Source: JAFGOG01 sp034429215 (GTDB taxonomy: Bacteria; Chloroflexota; Anaerolineae; JAAYZQ01). From it: a DNA stretch of 64,000 bases. Positions 44,688 through 53,653 of the stretch are shown one piece after another. The stretch lies in assembly GCA_034429215.1 (NCBI GenBank), contig DAOUGI010000098.1:21260-85259 (forward strand), written 5' to 3'. Within the stretch, counting starts at the first letter, position 1, and the number at the start of each line of letters is the position of its first letter. The notes below the pieces were generated by a model. It ran no database searches, was not told the origin of the DNA, and was given only the letters and a program-made list of their open reading frames with translations. Position numbers and translations under genes: made by a program.

Positions 44688-44731
44688 AGAGAACGCCCAG
44701 GGCTCCAATCAAGGGCGAGAGGAGATAACGC

Positions 44732-45889
44732 ATGGCATCATCCGATTTTCGCATTACTCCGGTGACGACGAAGGAACAGCGCAAAGCATTCGCCAAGTTT
44801 CCATGGCGCCTGTACCACAACGATCCGAATTGGGTCGCGCCGATCTACTCCGATCATCTGGACATGCTCGATCCGGCCAAGCACCCATTCCACCAGCACG
44901 CCGAGGTGCAGCTTTTCCTGGCCATGCGGGGCAAGGATGAGGTAATCGGGACAATCAGCGCCCACATCAACCACCTGCACAACCAGACCTACAAGGATAA
45001 GGTGGGGTTTTTCGGTTTTTTCGAGGTCATCGAGGAATACCCGGTGGCCGAGGCGCTGCTGAACGCGGCAGTCACCTGGCTGCGCGAGCGGGGGATGGAG
45101 GCGATACGCGGGCCGGAGAGCTTTTCGCAGAACGAAGAGTGCGGGCTGCTGATAGACGCGTTCGACCAGCCGCCGGTGGTGCTGATGACCTACAACCCGC
45201 CCTATTATGTGGATTTTATCGAGCGGGCCGGTTTTGAGAAGGCGCAGGACCTGTACGCCTGGGACATCCTGACCAACATCTTTGACTATGACGTGCAAAA
45301 GCTGCCGGCCAAGTTCGTGCGAGTGGCCGAGCGCGCGCGGCAATGTCCTGGCCTGGAGTTCCGGCAGGTCGACATGAAGCACTTTGACCACGATGTTGAG
45401 CTGGCCAAGGAGGTCTATAACGCAGCGTGGGAAGCGAACTGGGGCTTTGTGGGGATGACCGAGCCCGAGTTCGAGCACCTGGGCGCATCGCTCAAGATGG
45501 TGGTCGATCCGGCGTTGGCGTACCTGGCCCTGATCGACGGTAAACCGGTCGGCGTCTCGATAGGGTTGCCGGACGTGAACCAGGCTTTTCGCAAGGCCAA
45601 AGCTCAGCCCAATCTGTGGAGTCTGCCCCTTTTCCTGGTCAAGTTTCTGTGGTGCCGGCGCAAGATCGACGCCTTCCGGCTGGTGATCATGGGCGTGGAA
45701 CCAGAATACCGGGCGATGGGCATCGACGCGCTGTTCTACGTCGAGACGGCAAGGGCGGCTTTTAAGAAGGGGTACAAGCGGTGCGAGATGTCGTGGATCC
45801 TAGAGTCGAACGACATGATGAACCGGATTATCGAGCGACTGGGAGGACGGATTTACAAGACATACCGGTTGTACCAAAAGCCGGTGTAG
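44732..45889 (+). CDS. GNAT-fold protein (putative N-acetyltransferase, about 385 aa)
   Basis: This 385-aa cytoplasmic protein has FRITPVTTKEQRKAFAKFPW near the start, GFFGFFEVIEEYPVAEALL, the region RGMEAIRGPESFSQNEECG, and a late GNAT-like part (LVIMGVEPEYRAMGIDALFY and SWILESNDMMNRIIERLGG). It resembles a broad bacterial GNAT family of unknown acceptor that I recall from many genomes. Strong promoter and Shine-Dalgarno suggest good expression. Confidence 0.75.
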   Translation: MASSDFRITPVTTKEQRKAFAKFPWRLYHNDPNWVAPIYSDHLDMLDPAKHPFHQHAEVQLFLAMRGKDEVIGTISAHINHLHNQTYKDKVGFFGFFEVIEEYPVAEALLNAAVTWLRERGMEAIRGPESFSQNEECGLLIDAFDQPPVVLMTYNPPYYVDFIERAGFEKAQDLYAWDILTNIFDYDVQKLPAKFVRVAERARQCPGLEFRQVDMKHFDHDVELAKEVYNAAWEANWGFVGMTEPEFEHLGASLKMVVDPALAYLALIDGKPVGVSIGLPDVNQAFRKAKAQPNLWSLPLFLVKFLWCRRKIDAFRLVIMGVEPEYRAMGIDALFYVETARAAFKKGYKRCEMSWILESNDMMNRIIERLGGRIYKTYRLYQKPV

Positions 45890-45895
45890 CGCGAG

Positions 45896-46333
45896 TTGGA
45901 TCGCTCCACACGTCCCACGGTCCGAGCAGCCGGCCCGGCCGATGCGCCGGCCGTTGCCAAGCTGCTGGTCGAGTTCAACGGCGAAGGGCTGCCGGCTGAG
46001 GCGCTGGCCCGGCGCATGGAAGAGGTGCAGGACCTGGAAACCGCTTTCCTGGGCGAGTGGAGCGGCGAGGCTGCCGGGTTATTGGTGTTGAGACTTACGC
46101 CCACCCTGTCGGGCGTCGACGACTGGGCCGAGATCACCGAGATGTATGTCCGCCCTCAGTTCCGCAGGAAAGGGATCGGCCGGGCGTTGATGGAGGCAGC
46201 CCTGGATTGCGGCCGCCGGCGGGGCTGTCGCGAGTTTCACCTCCTGGTTGACTCATCGAATGTGGCGGCGCAGGCGTTCTACACTGAGCTCGGCTTCCAG
46301 GTCGATTCGTGGGAAATGCGGCGGGATGGGTAA
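45896..46333 (+). CDS. GNAT family N-acetyltransferase
   Basis: This 145-aa protein, read from TTG 45896 (6 nt after the previous stop), has VRAAGPADAPAVAKLLVEF, the acetyl-CoA motif VRPQFRRKGIGRALMEAAL (RxxGIGxAL) and LVDSSNVAAQAFYTELGF. It is a complete single GNAT domain. The start codon is uncertain because no good Shine-Dalgarno or ATG is present. Probably co-transcribed with the previous gene. Confidence 0.8.
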   Translation: MDRSTRPTVRAAGPADAPAVAKLLVEFNGEGLPAEALARRMEEVQDLETAFLGEWSGEAAGLLVLRLTPTLSGVDDWAEITEMYVRPQFRRKGIGRALMEAALDCGRRRGCREFHLLVDSSNVAAQAFYTELGFQVDSWEMRRDG

Positions 46334-46364
46334 GGTCCATCGCGTGCCCCTGCCGCCGGGCAGT

Positions 46365-46393
46365 TTGGAACCCTGGGTATTAGCTGGTATAAT
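46365..46393 (+). promoter_or_regulatory. Promoter of the P-type ATPase gene
   Basis: TTGGAA (46365-46370), 17-nt spacer, TATAAT (46388-46393). Start near 46400, 33 nt before ATG 46433. Confidence 0.75.
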
Positions 46394-46432
46394 GGCGCCT
46401 GTTTGTCAAACCACCGTCTTGGATTTGAAAAG

Positions 46433-49264
46433 ATGACAGATTTAGTAGAACAAACCTGGCACGCGCTGAGCCCTGAAGACGCCGTCGCTGCACTCGGCAG
46501 CGATCTGGAAAACGGCCTGACAGAGGCCGAGCACCGTGAGCGTCTGACCAAGTTCGGCCGCAATGAGCTCCAAGAGCGGGCCGGGCGCACCTTGTGGCAG
46601 ATGTTGCTCGATCAGTTCAACAACTTCCTGATCCTGGTCTTGATCGCCGCAGCGATCATCTCGGGGCTGATCGGCTGGAGCGAGTACAACCGCACCGGCA
46701 GCACAACCGAGTTCGTGGATGCGGGAGCCATTCTGGCCATCGTCATCCTGAACGCCATCCTGGGCGTGATCCAGGAGGGCCGGGCCGAGAAGGCGCTGGC
46801 AGCGCTGAAAAAGATGTCGGCTCCCAATGCCCGCGTGCTGCGGGACGGCCATCTGGTCGCCATCCCATCGCCCGAGCTGGTGCCGGGCGATGTGGTGATC
46901 CTAGAGACCGGCAACTATGTCCCGGCCGACGTGCGCCTGGTGGAAAGCGTTAATCTGAGCATCGAAGAGGCGTCGCTTACCGGCGAATCGGTGCCGGTGA
47001 CCAAAAAGGCGCTGGCAGTACTGCCCCCGGAGACAGGCCTGGGCGACCGGCGCAACATGGCGTTCATGAGCACGGTGATCACCTACGGGCGGGGCAAGGC
47101 TGTGGTGGTAGGCACCGGGATGAAGACCCAGATTGGCAAGATCGCAGAGATGCTCCAGGCGTACGAGGAGGAGCCAACGCCGCTCCAGGTCAAGCTAAAC
47201 CAATTGGGGCGGCTGCTGGGCATCGCGGCGCTGGTCGTGTGCGGGCTGGTGGGGCTGATCGGCGTGATACGTGACACCCAGATCGGGGTCTTGTTCAGCC
47301 AAGGGGTGGGCGCCTATTTCGGGCTGGAAGAGACGGTACCCAAGTTGGTGGAGATGTTCATGGTAGCCGTCAGCCTGGCCATCGCCGCCGTGCCGGAGGG
47401 TCTGCCGGCCGTGGTGACGATCACACTGGCGCTGGGGATGCAGGAGATGATCCGGCGCCATGCCCTGATCCGCAAGCTGCCGGCGGTCGAGACACTGGGC
47501 TCGGCGACGACGATCTGCTCGGACAAGACCGGCACGCTGACCCAGAACGCCATGACGGCGGTGCAGATGTACGTCGACCGCAGCCTGCTGACGATCACCG
47601 GCGAAGGGTACAAGCCGGAAGGCCAGTTCCTGGATACCGCCGAGCCGGTAGGCCTGGAGGGGTACCCCGGCATGAGGCTGCTGTTGCGGGCTGGACTGTT
47701 GTGCAACGACGCCCGGTTGGAAAAGGCAGAGCAGGACGGCTCAACTACGTGGGGGATCGCCGGCGACCCGACCGAAGGCGCCTTCGTGGTGGCGGCGGCC
47801 AAGGCCGGCTATTGGCAGAATGAGCTGGGCAAGGAGTATCCCCGGCTGACCGAGATCCCCTTCGACTCGGAGCGGAAGCGGATGACCACACTGCACCCCG
47901 ATCCGCGCTATGGGGATTACGTGGCCTATGTCAAGGGGGCGCCGGACATCGTGCTGGGCGTGTCGACGACGGTGCTGGAGGATGGGGTGATCCGGCCGCT
48001 AACCGACGAGCGGCGGAGGAATATCCTGGAGGAGAACGCCTCGCTGGCGGCTAATGCACTGCGGGTGCTGGGCGTGGCTTTTCGCCCGCTGAAACAGATA
48101 CCGGGCGAGGTAACTCCCGAGACGGTAGAGCGCGACCTGACCTTCATCGGGCTGTTGGGGATGATCGACCCGGCCCGGCCGGAGGTCAAGCCGGCAGTGG
48201 CGACGGCTCGCCGGGCAGGGATCCGATCGGTAATGATCACCGGCGACTACCCCAAGACAGCGGGGGCCATCGCCGAAGAGATTGGACTGCTGCGCGAGGG
48301 CGGCCGGGTGCTGACTGGCGCCGAGCTGGACCAACTGGACGAGGAGGCGCTGCGCGCCATCGTCGAGAACGTGGACGTGTACGCCCGCGTTTCACCGCAG
48401 CACAAGGTCAAGATCGTCGAAGCGCTCAAGGCCAAGGGAGAGATCGTGGCCATGACCGGCGACGGGGTGAACGACGCCCCGGCGCTGAAACGGTCGAACA
48501 TCGGCGTGGCCATGGGCATCACCGGCACCGACGTGTCGAAAGAGACGGCCGACATGGTGCTGACCGACGACAACTATGCCAGCATCGTGGCGGCCATCGA
48601 GCAGGGGCGGATCATCTACTCGAACATCCGCAAGTTCGTCTATTACCTCCTGTCGTGTAACATGGCCGAGATCTCTATCCTGTTCCTGGCAATGATCCTG
48701 AACTGGCCGCTGCCATTGGCGGCCATCCAACTGCTGGTGCTGAATCTGCTCACCGACGGTGCGCCGGCCCTGGCACTGGGCATGGAAAAGGGCGATCCTG
48801 ATACGATGGAGCTGCCCCCCCGGCCGGTGGGCGAGTCGATCATCAACCGCGACATGATCATCGGCATCGCGGTGCAGACGGTGGCGATCACGACGGCGGT
48901 GCTGGCGGCGTTCTGGCTCGGAGGGCCGAGGGTAGACGAAAATCACGCCCGGACGATGGCCTTTGCCACACTGTCGATCTCGGAGCTGCTGCGGGCCTAC
49001 ACCTCCCGCTCGGAGCGCTACTCGGTGTTTGCCATCGGCATCTTTACCAACAAGTGGATGCAGTACGCGGTGCTGCTGTCGCTGGTCATTCTGCTGGCGA
49101 TCATCTATGTGCCGGCGCTGGACCCGGTATTCGAGACGACCTTCCTGACGGCAGGCGATTGGCTGGAGATGCTGCCGCTGATCCTGCTGCCGTCGATTGC
49201 GGCCGAGGTCACCAAGTGGTTCTTGCGGCGGAGCGTCCGAATGCGGCAGGCGCAGGTGGCATAG
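46433..49264 (+). CDS. Cation-transporting P-type ATPase (PMCA/SERCA-like, P2A)
   Basis: This 943-aa pump has an N-terminal cation-ATPase domain (TEAEHRERLTKFGRNELQER), TGES in SLTGESVPV, the PEGLP motif of P2 ATPases in membrane segment 4, the phosphorylated Asp364 in DKTGTLTQ, GDGVNDAPALK and a C-terminal block of six membrane segments (NLLTDGAPALALGMEKGDPD). The pattern is that of bacterial calcium exporters; Mn2+ is another possible substrate. It has its own promoter and a strong terminator. Confidence 0.92.
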   Translation: MTDLVEQTWHALSPEDAVAALGSDLENGLTEAEHRERLTKFGRNELQERAGRTLWQMLLDQFNNFLILVLIAAAIISGLIGWSEYNRTGSTTEFVDAGAILAIVILNAILGVIQEGRAEKALAALKKMSAPNARVLRDGHLVAIPSPELVPGDVVILETGNYVPADVRLVESVNLSIEEASLTGESVPVTKKALAVLPPETGLGDRRNMAFMSTVITYGRGKAVVVGTGMKTQIGKIAEMLQAYEEEPTPLQVKLNQLGRLLGIAALVVCGLVGLIGVIRDTQIGVLFSQGVGAYFGLEETVPKLVEMFMVAVSLAIAAVPEGLPAVVTITLALGMQEMIRRHALIRKLPAVETLGSATTICSDKTGTLTQNAMTAVQMYVDRSLLTITGEGYKPEGQFLDTAEPVGLEGYPGMRLLLRAGLLCNDARLEKAEQDGSTTWGIAGDPTEGAFVVAAAKAGYWQNELGKEYPRLTEIPFDSERKRMTTLHPDPRYGDYVAYVKGAPDIVLGVSTTVLEDGVIRPLTDERRRNILEENASLAANALRVLGVAFRPLKQIPGEVTPETVERDLTFIGLLGMIDPARPEVKPAVATARRAGIRSVMITGDYPKTAGAIAEEIGLLREGGRVLTGAELDQLDEEALRAIVENVDVYARVSPQHKVKIVEALKAKGEIVAMTGDGVNDAPALKRSNIGVAMGITGTDVSKETADMVLTDDNYASIVAAIEQGRIIYSNIRKFVYYLLSCNMAEISILFLAMILNWPLPLAAIQLLVLNLLTDGAPALALGMEKGDPDTMELPPRPVGESIINRDMIIGIAVQTVAITTAVLAAFWLGGPRVDENHARTMAFATLSISELLRAYTSRSERYSVFAIGIFTNKWMQYAVLLSLVILLAIIYVPALDPVFETTFLTAGDWLEMLPLILLPSIAAEVTKWFLRRSVRMRQAQVA

Positions 49265-49268
49265 ACAG

Positions 49269-49303
49269 AAATCCCCTCCCCCACAAATCGGGGGAGGGGA
49301 TTT
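49269..49303. terminator. Bidirectional rho-independent terminator
   Basis: A 14-bp perfect stem (AAATCCCCTCCCCC with its complement) around ACAAATC, followed by TTTT on the plus strand and TTT on the minus strand. It lies between the convergent ATPase and acyl-CoA dehydrogenase genes. Confidence 0.9.
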
Positions 49304-49334
49304 TGCTTACTGTTGGGTAGCCGGCCAGGATGCG

Positions 49335-50570
49335 CTATTCGTAGATTTTTTCGCCGGCCCGGTCGGATTCCGGTGCATCGGATTCGACGTCGCGGACGGC
49401 GGCATGGCTGCCCAGCAGTTCTCGATAGTATTCATGCTCGATGATGAGCGACATCACCTCGTTAGTCCCCGTCCATATCATGATCAGCCGCGTGTCGCGC
49501 AGAAGGCGCTCGATCGGGTATACGTTGGTGTAGCCGATACCGCCCAGGATCTGCATGGCGTGGTTGACCACTTGCCAGGCCGTGTCGGTGGCGAATTTCT
49601 TGGCCTCGGACACCAGCCGCCGGCACCTGCGCGGATCGTCGCCGGCGTCCACCGCCCGCGCGGCTCCATAGACCAACATCCGCGCTGCGTCGAGCTGGGT
49701 AATGCTGTCAGCGATCTTGAAGCTGACCCCTTCAAAGTTGCGGATCTTTTGGCCGAACGCTTTGCGCTTGTCGGCATAGCGGGCAGCCACCTCCAGCGCG
49801 GCACGGGCCATGCCCAGGGCGCCGGCGGCGCTGGTCATCCGCTCGGGGATCATCATCTGGTGAAAGACGTCAAAGGCACCATTCTCGGGGCCGATCAGGT
49901 TGTCGGCCGGCACCCGTGCGCCGCGGAAGGTCAGCCGGCCCGTCCCGCCGCCCCGCGTGCCCATCAGGCCATAGACATGCTCGGTCTTGATGCCCTCTCC
50001 CCGCTCGACGACAAAGGCGCTCAGGCTCTGATGGGGTTTGGCTTGGGGGTCGGTCCGGGCATAGACCAGGAGCAGATCGGCCCCTTCGGCGCCGACGACG
50101 AACCGCTTCTGCCCGTCTAGGAGGTAGCCGTCGCCGTCGCGGCGGGCCTGGGTGGAGGTGCCGAAAAAGTCCGAGCCGCCGCGCGGCTCGGTGAGCGCTT
50201 CGGCAACGGTCAGCCGGCCGTCGATGATCGGAGGCAGCCAGCGGGCCTGCTGCTCGGGCGTGCCAAAGCGGTAGATCGCCTCGCCGACGATGCTGGGCAG
50301 GGAGTAGAGGCAGGCAAGCGAGGTGCCCAGGACGCCGGCCTCTTCCAGGGCGACGATCTCGTCGGCCCAGCCCAGGCCGCGCCCGCCATATTCGACCGGG
50401 AATCGCAGGCCGAGCAGGCGGCGCCGGGCCGCTTCGGCTACGTACTCGCGCGGGTAGCGCACCTTGTCGGCGTCCATATCCAGGACGAGCTGGCGGGGAA
50501 CGCTCTTGACAAAATCGCGCATCTCTTCGCGCAGTTTTTTCTGCTCGCCGGTTAGAATTGCATCCAACAT
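49335..50570 (-). CDS. Acyl-CoA dehydrogenase
   Basis: This 411-aa flavoprotein has LTEPRGGSDFFGTSTQARRD, KRFVVGAEGADLLLVYARTD, the C-terminal four-helix part with QILGGIGYTNVYPIERLLRD, and DTRLIMIWTGTNEVMSLIIE. It should oxidise acyl-CoA thioesters with FAD and pass electrons to an electron-transfer flavoprotein. In the usual catalytic-base region the sequence reads TGTNEV, so the chain-length class is not clear. Start ATG 50570 has AGGAG-rich sequence upstream. Confidence 0.92.
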   Translation of the reverse strand: MLDAILTGEQKKLREEMRDFVKSVPRQLVLDMDADKVRYPREYVAEAARRRLLGLRFPVEYGGRGLGWADEIVALEEAGVLGTSLACLYSLPSIVGEAIYRFGTPEQQARWLPPIIDGRLTVAEALTEPRGGSDFFGTSTQARRDGDGYLLDGQKRFVVGAEGADLLLVYARTDPQAKPHQSLSAFVVERGEGIKTEHVYGLMGTRGGGTGRLTFRGARVPADNLIGPENGAFDVFHQMMIPERMTSAAGALGMARAALEVAARYADKRKAFGQKIRNFEGVSFKIADSITQLDAARMLVYGAARAVDAGDDPRRCRRLVSEAKKFATDTAWQVVNHAMQILGGIGYTNVYPIERLLRDTRLIMIWTGTNEVMSLIIEHEYYRELLGSHAAVRDVESDAPESDRAGEKIYE

Positions 50571-50606
50571 CTCCTCTTGGCTCCTTTCTCCCCCACGACC
50601 TTTGAG

Positions 50607-51551
50607 TTACGCCACATCTACTTCCTTCTTGTAGATATGATACTGCTGAATCGTGCGCATACCTGCACGCTCGTACAAACGCGGCGCATTTGTCAGGCTA
50701 TTAGAGTCAACGCTCAGCCTAACCCGTTCTACGCCACGCCGATGAAACTCACCAAAGGAGTGGAGCAACAATGCCTTTCCAATACCCCTGTTTCGCCACT
50801 GCTGCCGAACTCCTAAATGGTCTACCCACCCTGTATGAGTAGCCTGCGAATAAAAGTTTAGCGCGACACCAACGACTTTATCTTGGCTGCAGGCCAGGAA
50901 CCACAGAGTCGGATCAAACTCGGCAGAACTCAAGCTCATGCGTTTGGCCCATTCTCCAAATGTCAAGGGCGTGTGATAACCCTTATCTTCAGATGATTCT
51001 TCATCTGCCAGATAGGTTGCTTGTTCATCTTGTCCCAAGACAAACTCTCGCACCGCAATGCCCGGCGCCCATTGGGCTGCCTCAGGCGGTTCGGTCATCA
51101 CCCGTTCCATCATCAGGAATGCAAGTCTGTGGGCATAGCCAGCGTCTTCAAAAACCTGTTTCCCTATTGGATTGTGTTCACTTGCCCTGCCGATGAGGGT
51201 AACAGATGACGCACCTGTGGTGCATAAAGATGCCCGCGTTTCGGCAAGCTGAAGGAGGTGTGCGCCAATATCCTTGCGCTGATGCTCACGCGCCAGATAA
51301 ATCGATGGTGTAAGTTGGGTGGATGAGTCATGCAGCAGCTCGGCATAGCCCTCAAGTTCGCCATCAAGCGCAACCGCAACCCAGGTATCCTGTGCCACGC
51401 TTAGGGCTGATGACTGCCAACGCTCGCGCAGGGTATCCGCCGAAATCATTGGTTCGTCATAGTCCGCCATGTTCTGGGCGATGACCAAGGTCAAAACAGA
51501 GTCGAAATCGTCGATTGTTGCAGGGCGTATCGTGAAACCTTTGAGAGACAC
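50607..51551 (-). CDS. Double GNAT-domain acetyltransferase
   Basis: This 314-aa protein (GTG 51551, with GAGGGG upstream) holds two GNAT halves: an N-terminal one (FTIRPATIDDFDSVLTLVI, REHQRKDIGAHLLQLAET) and a C-terminal one (LGVRQQWRNRGIGKALLLHS, VDSNSLTNAPRLYERAGM). The second has the intact acetyl-CoA motif (RNRGIGKAL), the first a degenerate one. Base and codon use looks more AT-rich than its neighbours, so it may be acquired. A longer start at 51590 overlaps the upstream gene. Confidence 0.8.
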   Translation of the reverse strand: MSLKGFTIRPATIDDFDSVLTLVIAQNMADYDEPMISADTLRERWQSSALSVAQDTWVAVALDGELEGYAELLHDSSTQLTPSIYLAREHQRKDIGAHLLQLAETRASLCTTGASSVTLIGRASEHNPIGKQVFEDAGYAHRLAFLMMERVMTEPPEAAQWAPGIAVREFVLGQDEQATYLADEESSEDKGYHTPLTFGEWAKRMSLSSAEFDPTLWFLACSQDKVVGVALNFYSQATHTGWVDHLGVRQQWRNRGIGKALLLHSFGEFHRRGVERVRLSVDSNSLTNAPRLYERAGMRTIQQYHIYKKEVDVA

Positions 51552-51558
51552 AAACCCC

Positions 51559-52023
51559 TCAGGTTTTGGCCCGCCCCAACTCGCGGACACGACTCCACAT
51601 GTTGATCACAAAGGTGACGGCGGCGACGAGCAGGCACAGGCCCGACAGGGTAATCAGCCCGCCGAAAAAACCAGAGCCGGTCCGGGCATAGAGCGGCTCG
51701 CCTGCGGCGTAGAGCAGCACGCCAGAGTTGAGCAGGGCAAAGGTCACCCAGAAGAGGGGCTCACTGCCGCGCTGAGCCTGGCCATGCGGATAGTCCCGGC
51801 CGCGGAGGCGAAAGGCCATGGGCGGAAAGAGCCACCAGGCGACACCCAGGATGAGCTGGGTCAGCCAGCCGACAATCAGGAATTGGACGTGGGCGGGTTT
51901 TACATAGTAGATGGCCGAGCTCAGCGGCAGCCAGCCATTGATCAACAGCAGCGCGCCCAGGGCAGCGCCCAGGATCAGGTAGAGTATGGACGCTTTAACG
52001 TATACGCGCGTGGTCGTGGGCAT
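51559..52023 (-). CDS. Four-span membrane protein, heme-copper-oxidase-like fragment family (copy 2)
   Basis: This 154-aa protein has about four membrane segments. The second region HVQFLIVGWLTQLILGVAWW followed by LFPPMAFRL recalls heme-copper oxidase/NO reductase subunit I, where a His on this helix ligates heme. It is a tandem paralog of the next gene upstream (52033). The two are too small for a full oxidase subunit, so an assembly or heme/copper-handling role is possible (inference). Confidence 0.65.
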   Translation of the reverse strand: MPTTTRVYVKASILYLILGAALGALLLINGWLPLSSAIYYVKPAHVQFLIVGWLTQLILGVAWWLFPPMAFRLRGRDYPHGQAQRGSEPLFWVTFALLNSGVLLYAAGEPLYARTGSGFFGGLITLSGLCLLVAAVTFVINMWSRVRELGRAKT

Positions 52024-52032
52024 GGCGCGGCC

Positions 52033-52464
52033 CTACTCCAGTGGCCGGATGCGGGCCCAGATTAACAGGCCAAAGCCGACGGCCGCGGCGGCCTGCAACA
52101 CCCCCGACAGGGCCACCACCGCCGCCAGCCAGCTCTGGCCGGTCATCCGGTAGAACGGCTCGGCGGCCAGGCGCAGCACCAGACCGGCATTCAGGCAGAT
52201 ATAGACCGCCCAGGCCAGGGTATCCGAGCCGCGAGGGCGGGGGTCGATCTCTTTGAGAAAGCGGGGAAACATCCAATAGGCCACGCCGATGGATAGCTGG
52301 GTGATCCAGCCCACGACCAGCAGGTGTAACTGGCTGAGGTAGACGGCCCCAAACCAGCGGCCGATGTTCAGCCAGCCGTCGAGGGCCATCAGGGCCAGCA
52401 GCAAAAAGCCGGCGACAAAATAGACGAATGCGGTCCTGATATAGAGCCGAACTAGAGGTGGCAT
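52033..52464 (-). CDS. Four-span membrane protein, heme-copper-oxidase-like fragment family (copy 1)
   Basis: This 143-aa paralog has QLHLLVVGWITQLSIGVAYW followed by MFPRFLKEI, aligned with the same segment of the next gene, and LNAGLVLRLAAEPFYRMTG. Four membrane helices are visible. AGGAGCCT-type Shine-Dalgarno precedes ATG 52464. It lies in an operon behind a consensus promoter with the single-span protein at 52493. Confidence 0.65.
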   Translation of the reverse strand: MPPLVRLYIRTAFVYFVAGFLLLALMALDGWLNIGRWFGAVYLSQLHLLVVGWITQLSIGVAYWMFPRFLKEIDPRPRGSDTLAWAVYICLNAGLVLRLAAEPFYRMTGQSWLAAVVALSGVLQAAAAVGFGLLIWARIRPLE

Positions 52465-52492
52465 AGGCTCCTCGATTATGATGCTGTCCCCG

Positions 52493-53071
52493 TTATGGGG
52501 AGGTTGTTGGACAGTGCAGCAGGTCGCCCAATAGTTTGGTATAGGGCGTCAAGATATCTACCAGCTCGCCCGTCACCGCGCCAAGATCGGTCTCTTTCAG
52601 CGGGATCGACACCGGTACTTCCATTTGGATCGGCAACTGTTGGCGAACCGGCACCGTCAGGCTGAGCTGGACGGGCAGGTCCATGCCGTCGGGCAGGGCC
52701 AGGCTGACCGTGCCGTTGATCCGGCCGCCGCCGCTGGGAAGGACAAAGGTCGCCGATCGGTTCAACGGCACCGCCTGGGTCAGCTCCACGTTCGTATTTT
52801 GGTTCAAGGGTAGGTCAAACTCGACGGGGATGGTCTGGCTGATATAGATCGTCTTGTTGATGACGGCGCTGTCAAAGTCGTACACCAGGCCTTCGACCCG
52901 GGCGATCAACGGGCAGAGGGTGCCGTCGCGCAAGCCGGGCAGGGATGGCGCTACCCGCCACACACCAATTCCCAGGAGCAGCAGAATCACCACCAACGTC
53001 ATGGTGACGACAAATGAGAAAAAGATGGCGAATTTTTCAAACGCCAGCCAGATTGTTTCAAAGCGCCCCAT
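52493..53071 (-). CDS. Single-span membrane protein of unknown function
   Basis: This 192-aa protein has an N-terminal membrane segment (about 12-36, FAIFFSFVVTMTLVVILLLLG) and an exported or lumenal part of beta-rich character with repeated P(V/I)xF(D/E)LPL-like phrases (IPVEFDLPLNQNTNVELTQ, LPVQLSLTVPV, LPIQMEVPVSIPL). I do not recognise it. ATG 53071 is preferred (AGGGAGAAGG upstream) over 53095. Confidence 0.7.
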   Translation of the reverse strand: MGRFETIWLAFEKFAIFFSFVVTMTLVVILLLLGIGVWRVAPSLPGLRDGTLCPLIARVEGLVYDFDSAVINKTIYISQTIPVEFDLPLNQNTNVELTQAVPLNRSATFVLPSGGGRINGTVSLALPDGMDLPVQLSLTVPVRQQLPIQMEVPVSIPLKETDLGAVTGELVDILTPYTKLLGDLLHCPTTSP

Positions 53072-53110
53072 CGGCCTTCTCCCTTCTTCAGCCAAGCTTC
53101 AACCAAGTCT

Positions 53111-53139
53111 ATTATAGCGCATTTCTCGTGCTATGTCAA
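53111..53139 (-). promoter_or_regulatory. Consensus sigma70 promoter of the 53071-50607 gene group
   Basis: Minus strand TTGACA (53134-53139), 17-nt spacer, TATAAT (53111-53116): both hexamers are perfect. Confidence 0.85.
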
Positions 53140-53190
53140 CCAGCGGGAGCAGCGCATTAGAAGTTGATCGAGCGCGCGCGGCAGTGGAGG

Positions 53191-53219
53191 TTGTTTGAGG
53201 GTGATAGTTGTGTTATACT
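53191..53219 (+). promoter_or_regulatory. Promoter of the GerW-like/topoisomerase gene group
   Basis: TTGTTT (53191-53196), 17-nt spacer, TATACT (53214-53219). Start near 53226, about 68 nt before the first gene. Confidence 0.65.
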
Positions 53220-53293
53220 GGGCGGGTCAGCGATTGATGGGCCGCCAGATTGGCGGCCGAGCCCGATATGGAGACGCAACGAGAGGTAGCATG

Positions 53294-53638
53294 ATGGCTG
53301 AGAGCGACGCGGCGCGGGATAGGCGCCTTCGGGTTGAGACGGTACAGGGCGAGCCGTATGAGGTAGGCGGGCGACGGTTGATCCCGGTAGCCCGGATCCG
53401 CTCTTTCGGCAAGGCTAAAGCGACAGTCGGCACCCGGCAGGTGAGCGGCTGGGGCGGCGGCTTTGCCCAGGTAACCCCCGTGGCCCTCGTGGAAGAGACG
53501 CCGGAGGGCGAGCGCCGGATTGCCATCGCCGACAGGACGTCGCAGGTGGTGTGGGGCCTGATCCTGGGAGCCGGGGCCATCGTCCTCCTTTCCGAGCTGA
53601 TCCTGTGGCTGGTCAGGCGCAAAGGGACAAGAGAATAA
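53294..53638 (+). CDS. GerW/YtfJ-like protein with C-terminal membrane anchor
   Basis: This 114-aa protein contains VGGRRLIPVARIRSFGKAKA and VSGWGGGFAQVTPVALVEE, the core of the GerW (sporulation YtfJ) family, then a membrane segment (VVWGLILGAGAIVLLSELIL) and RRKGTRE at the end. B. subtilis YtfJ is a spore protein, but the family is widespread outside spore formers and its biochemical role is not settled. ATG 53294 is favoured by GAGG at 53283-53286; ATG 53291 is also possible. Confidence 0.75.
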   Translation: MAESDAARDRRLRVETVQGEPYEVGGRRLIPVARIRSFGKAKATVGTRQVSGWGGGFAQVTPVALVEETPEGERRIAIADRTSQVVWGLILGAGAIVLLSELILWLVRRKGTRE

Positions 53639-53653
53639 CAGAAGGAGCGAAAG

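Larger units (their letters stand above)
44329..44731. other. Divergent promoter region, no gene seen
   Basis: This 403-bp gap holds promoters for both sides (separate entries) and roughly 230 nt of leader for the minus-strand ABC ATPase gene. Only short, shadow-like frames occur. A sequence near 44505-44520 vaguely resembles a tRNA T-arm but does not fold as a tRNA. Confidence 0.6.
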
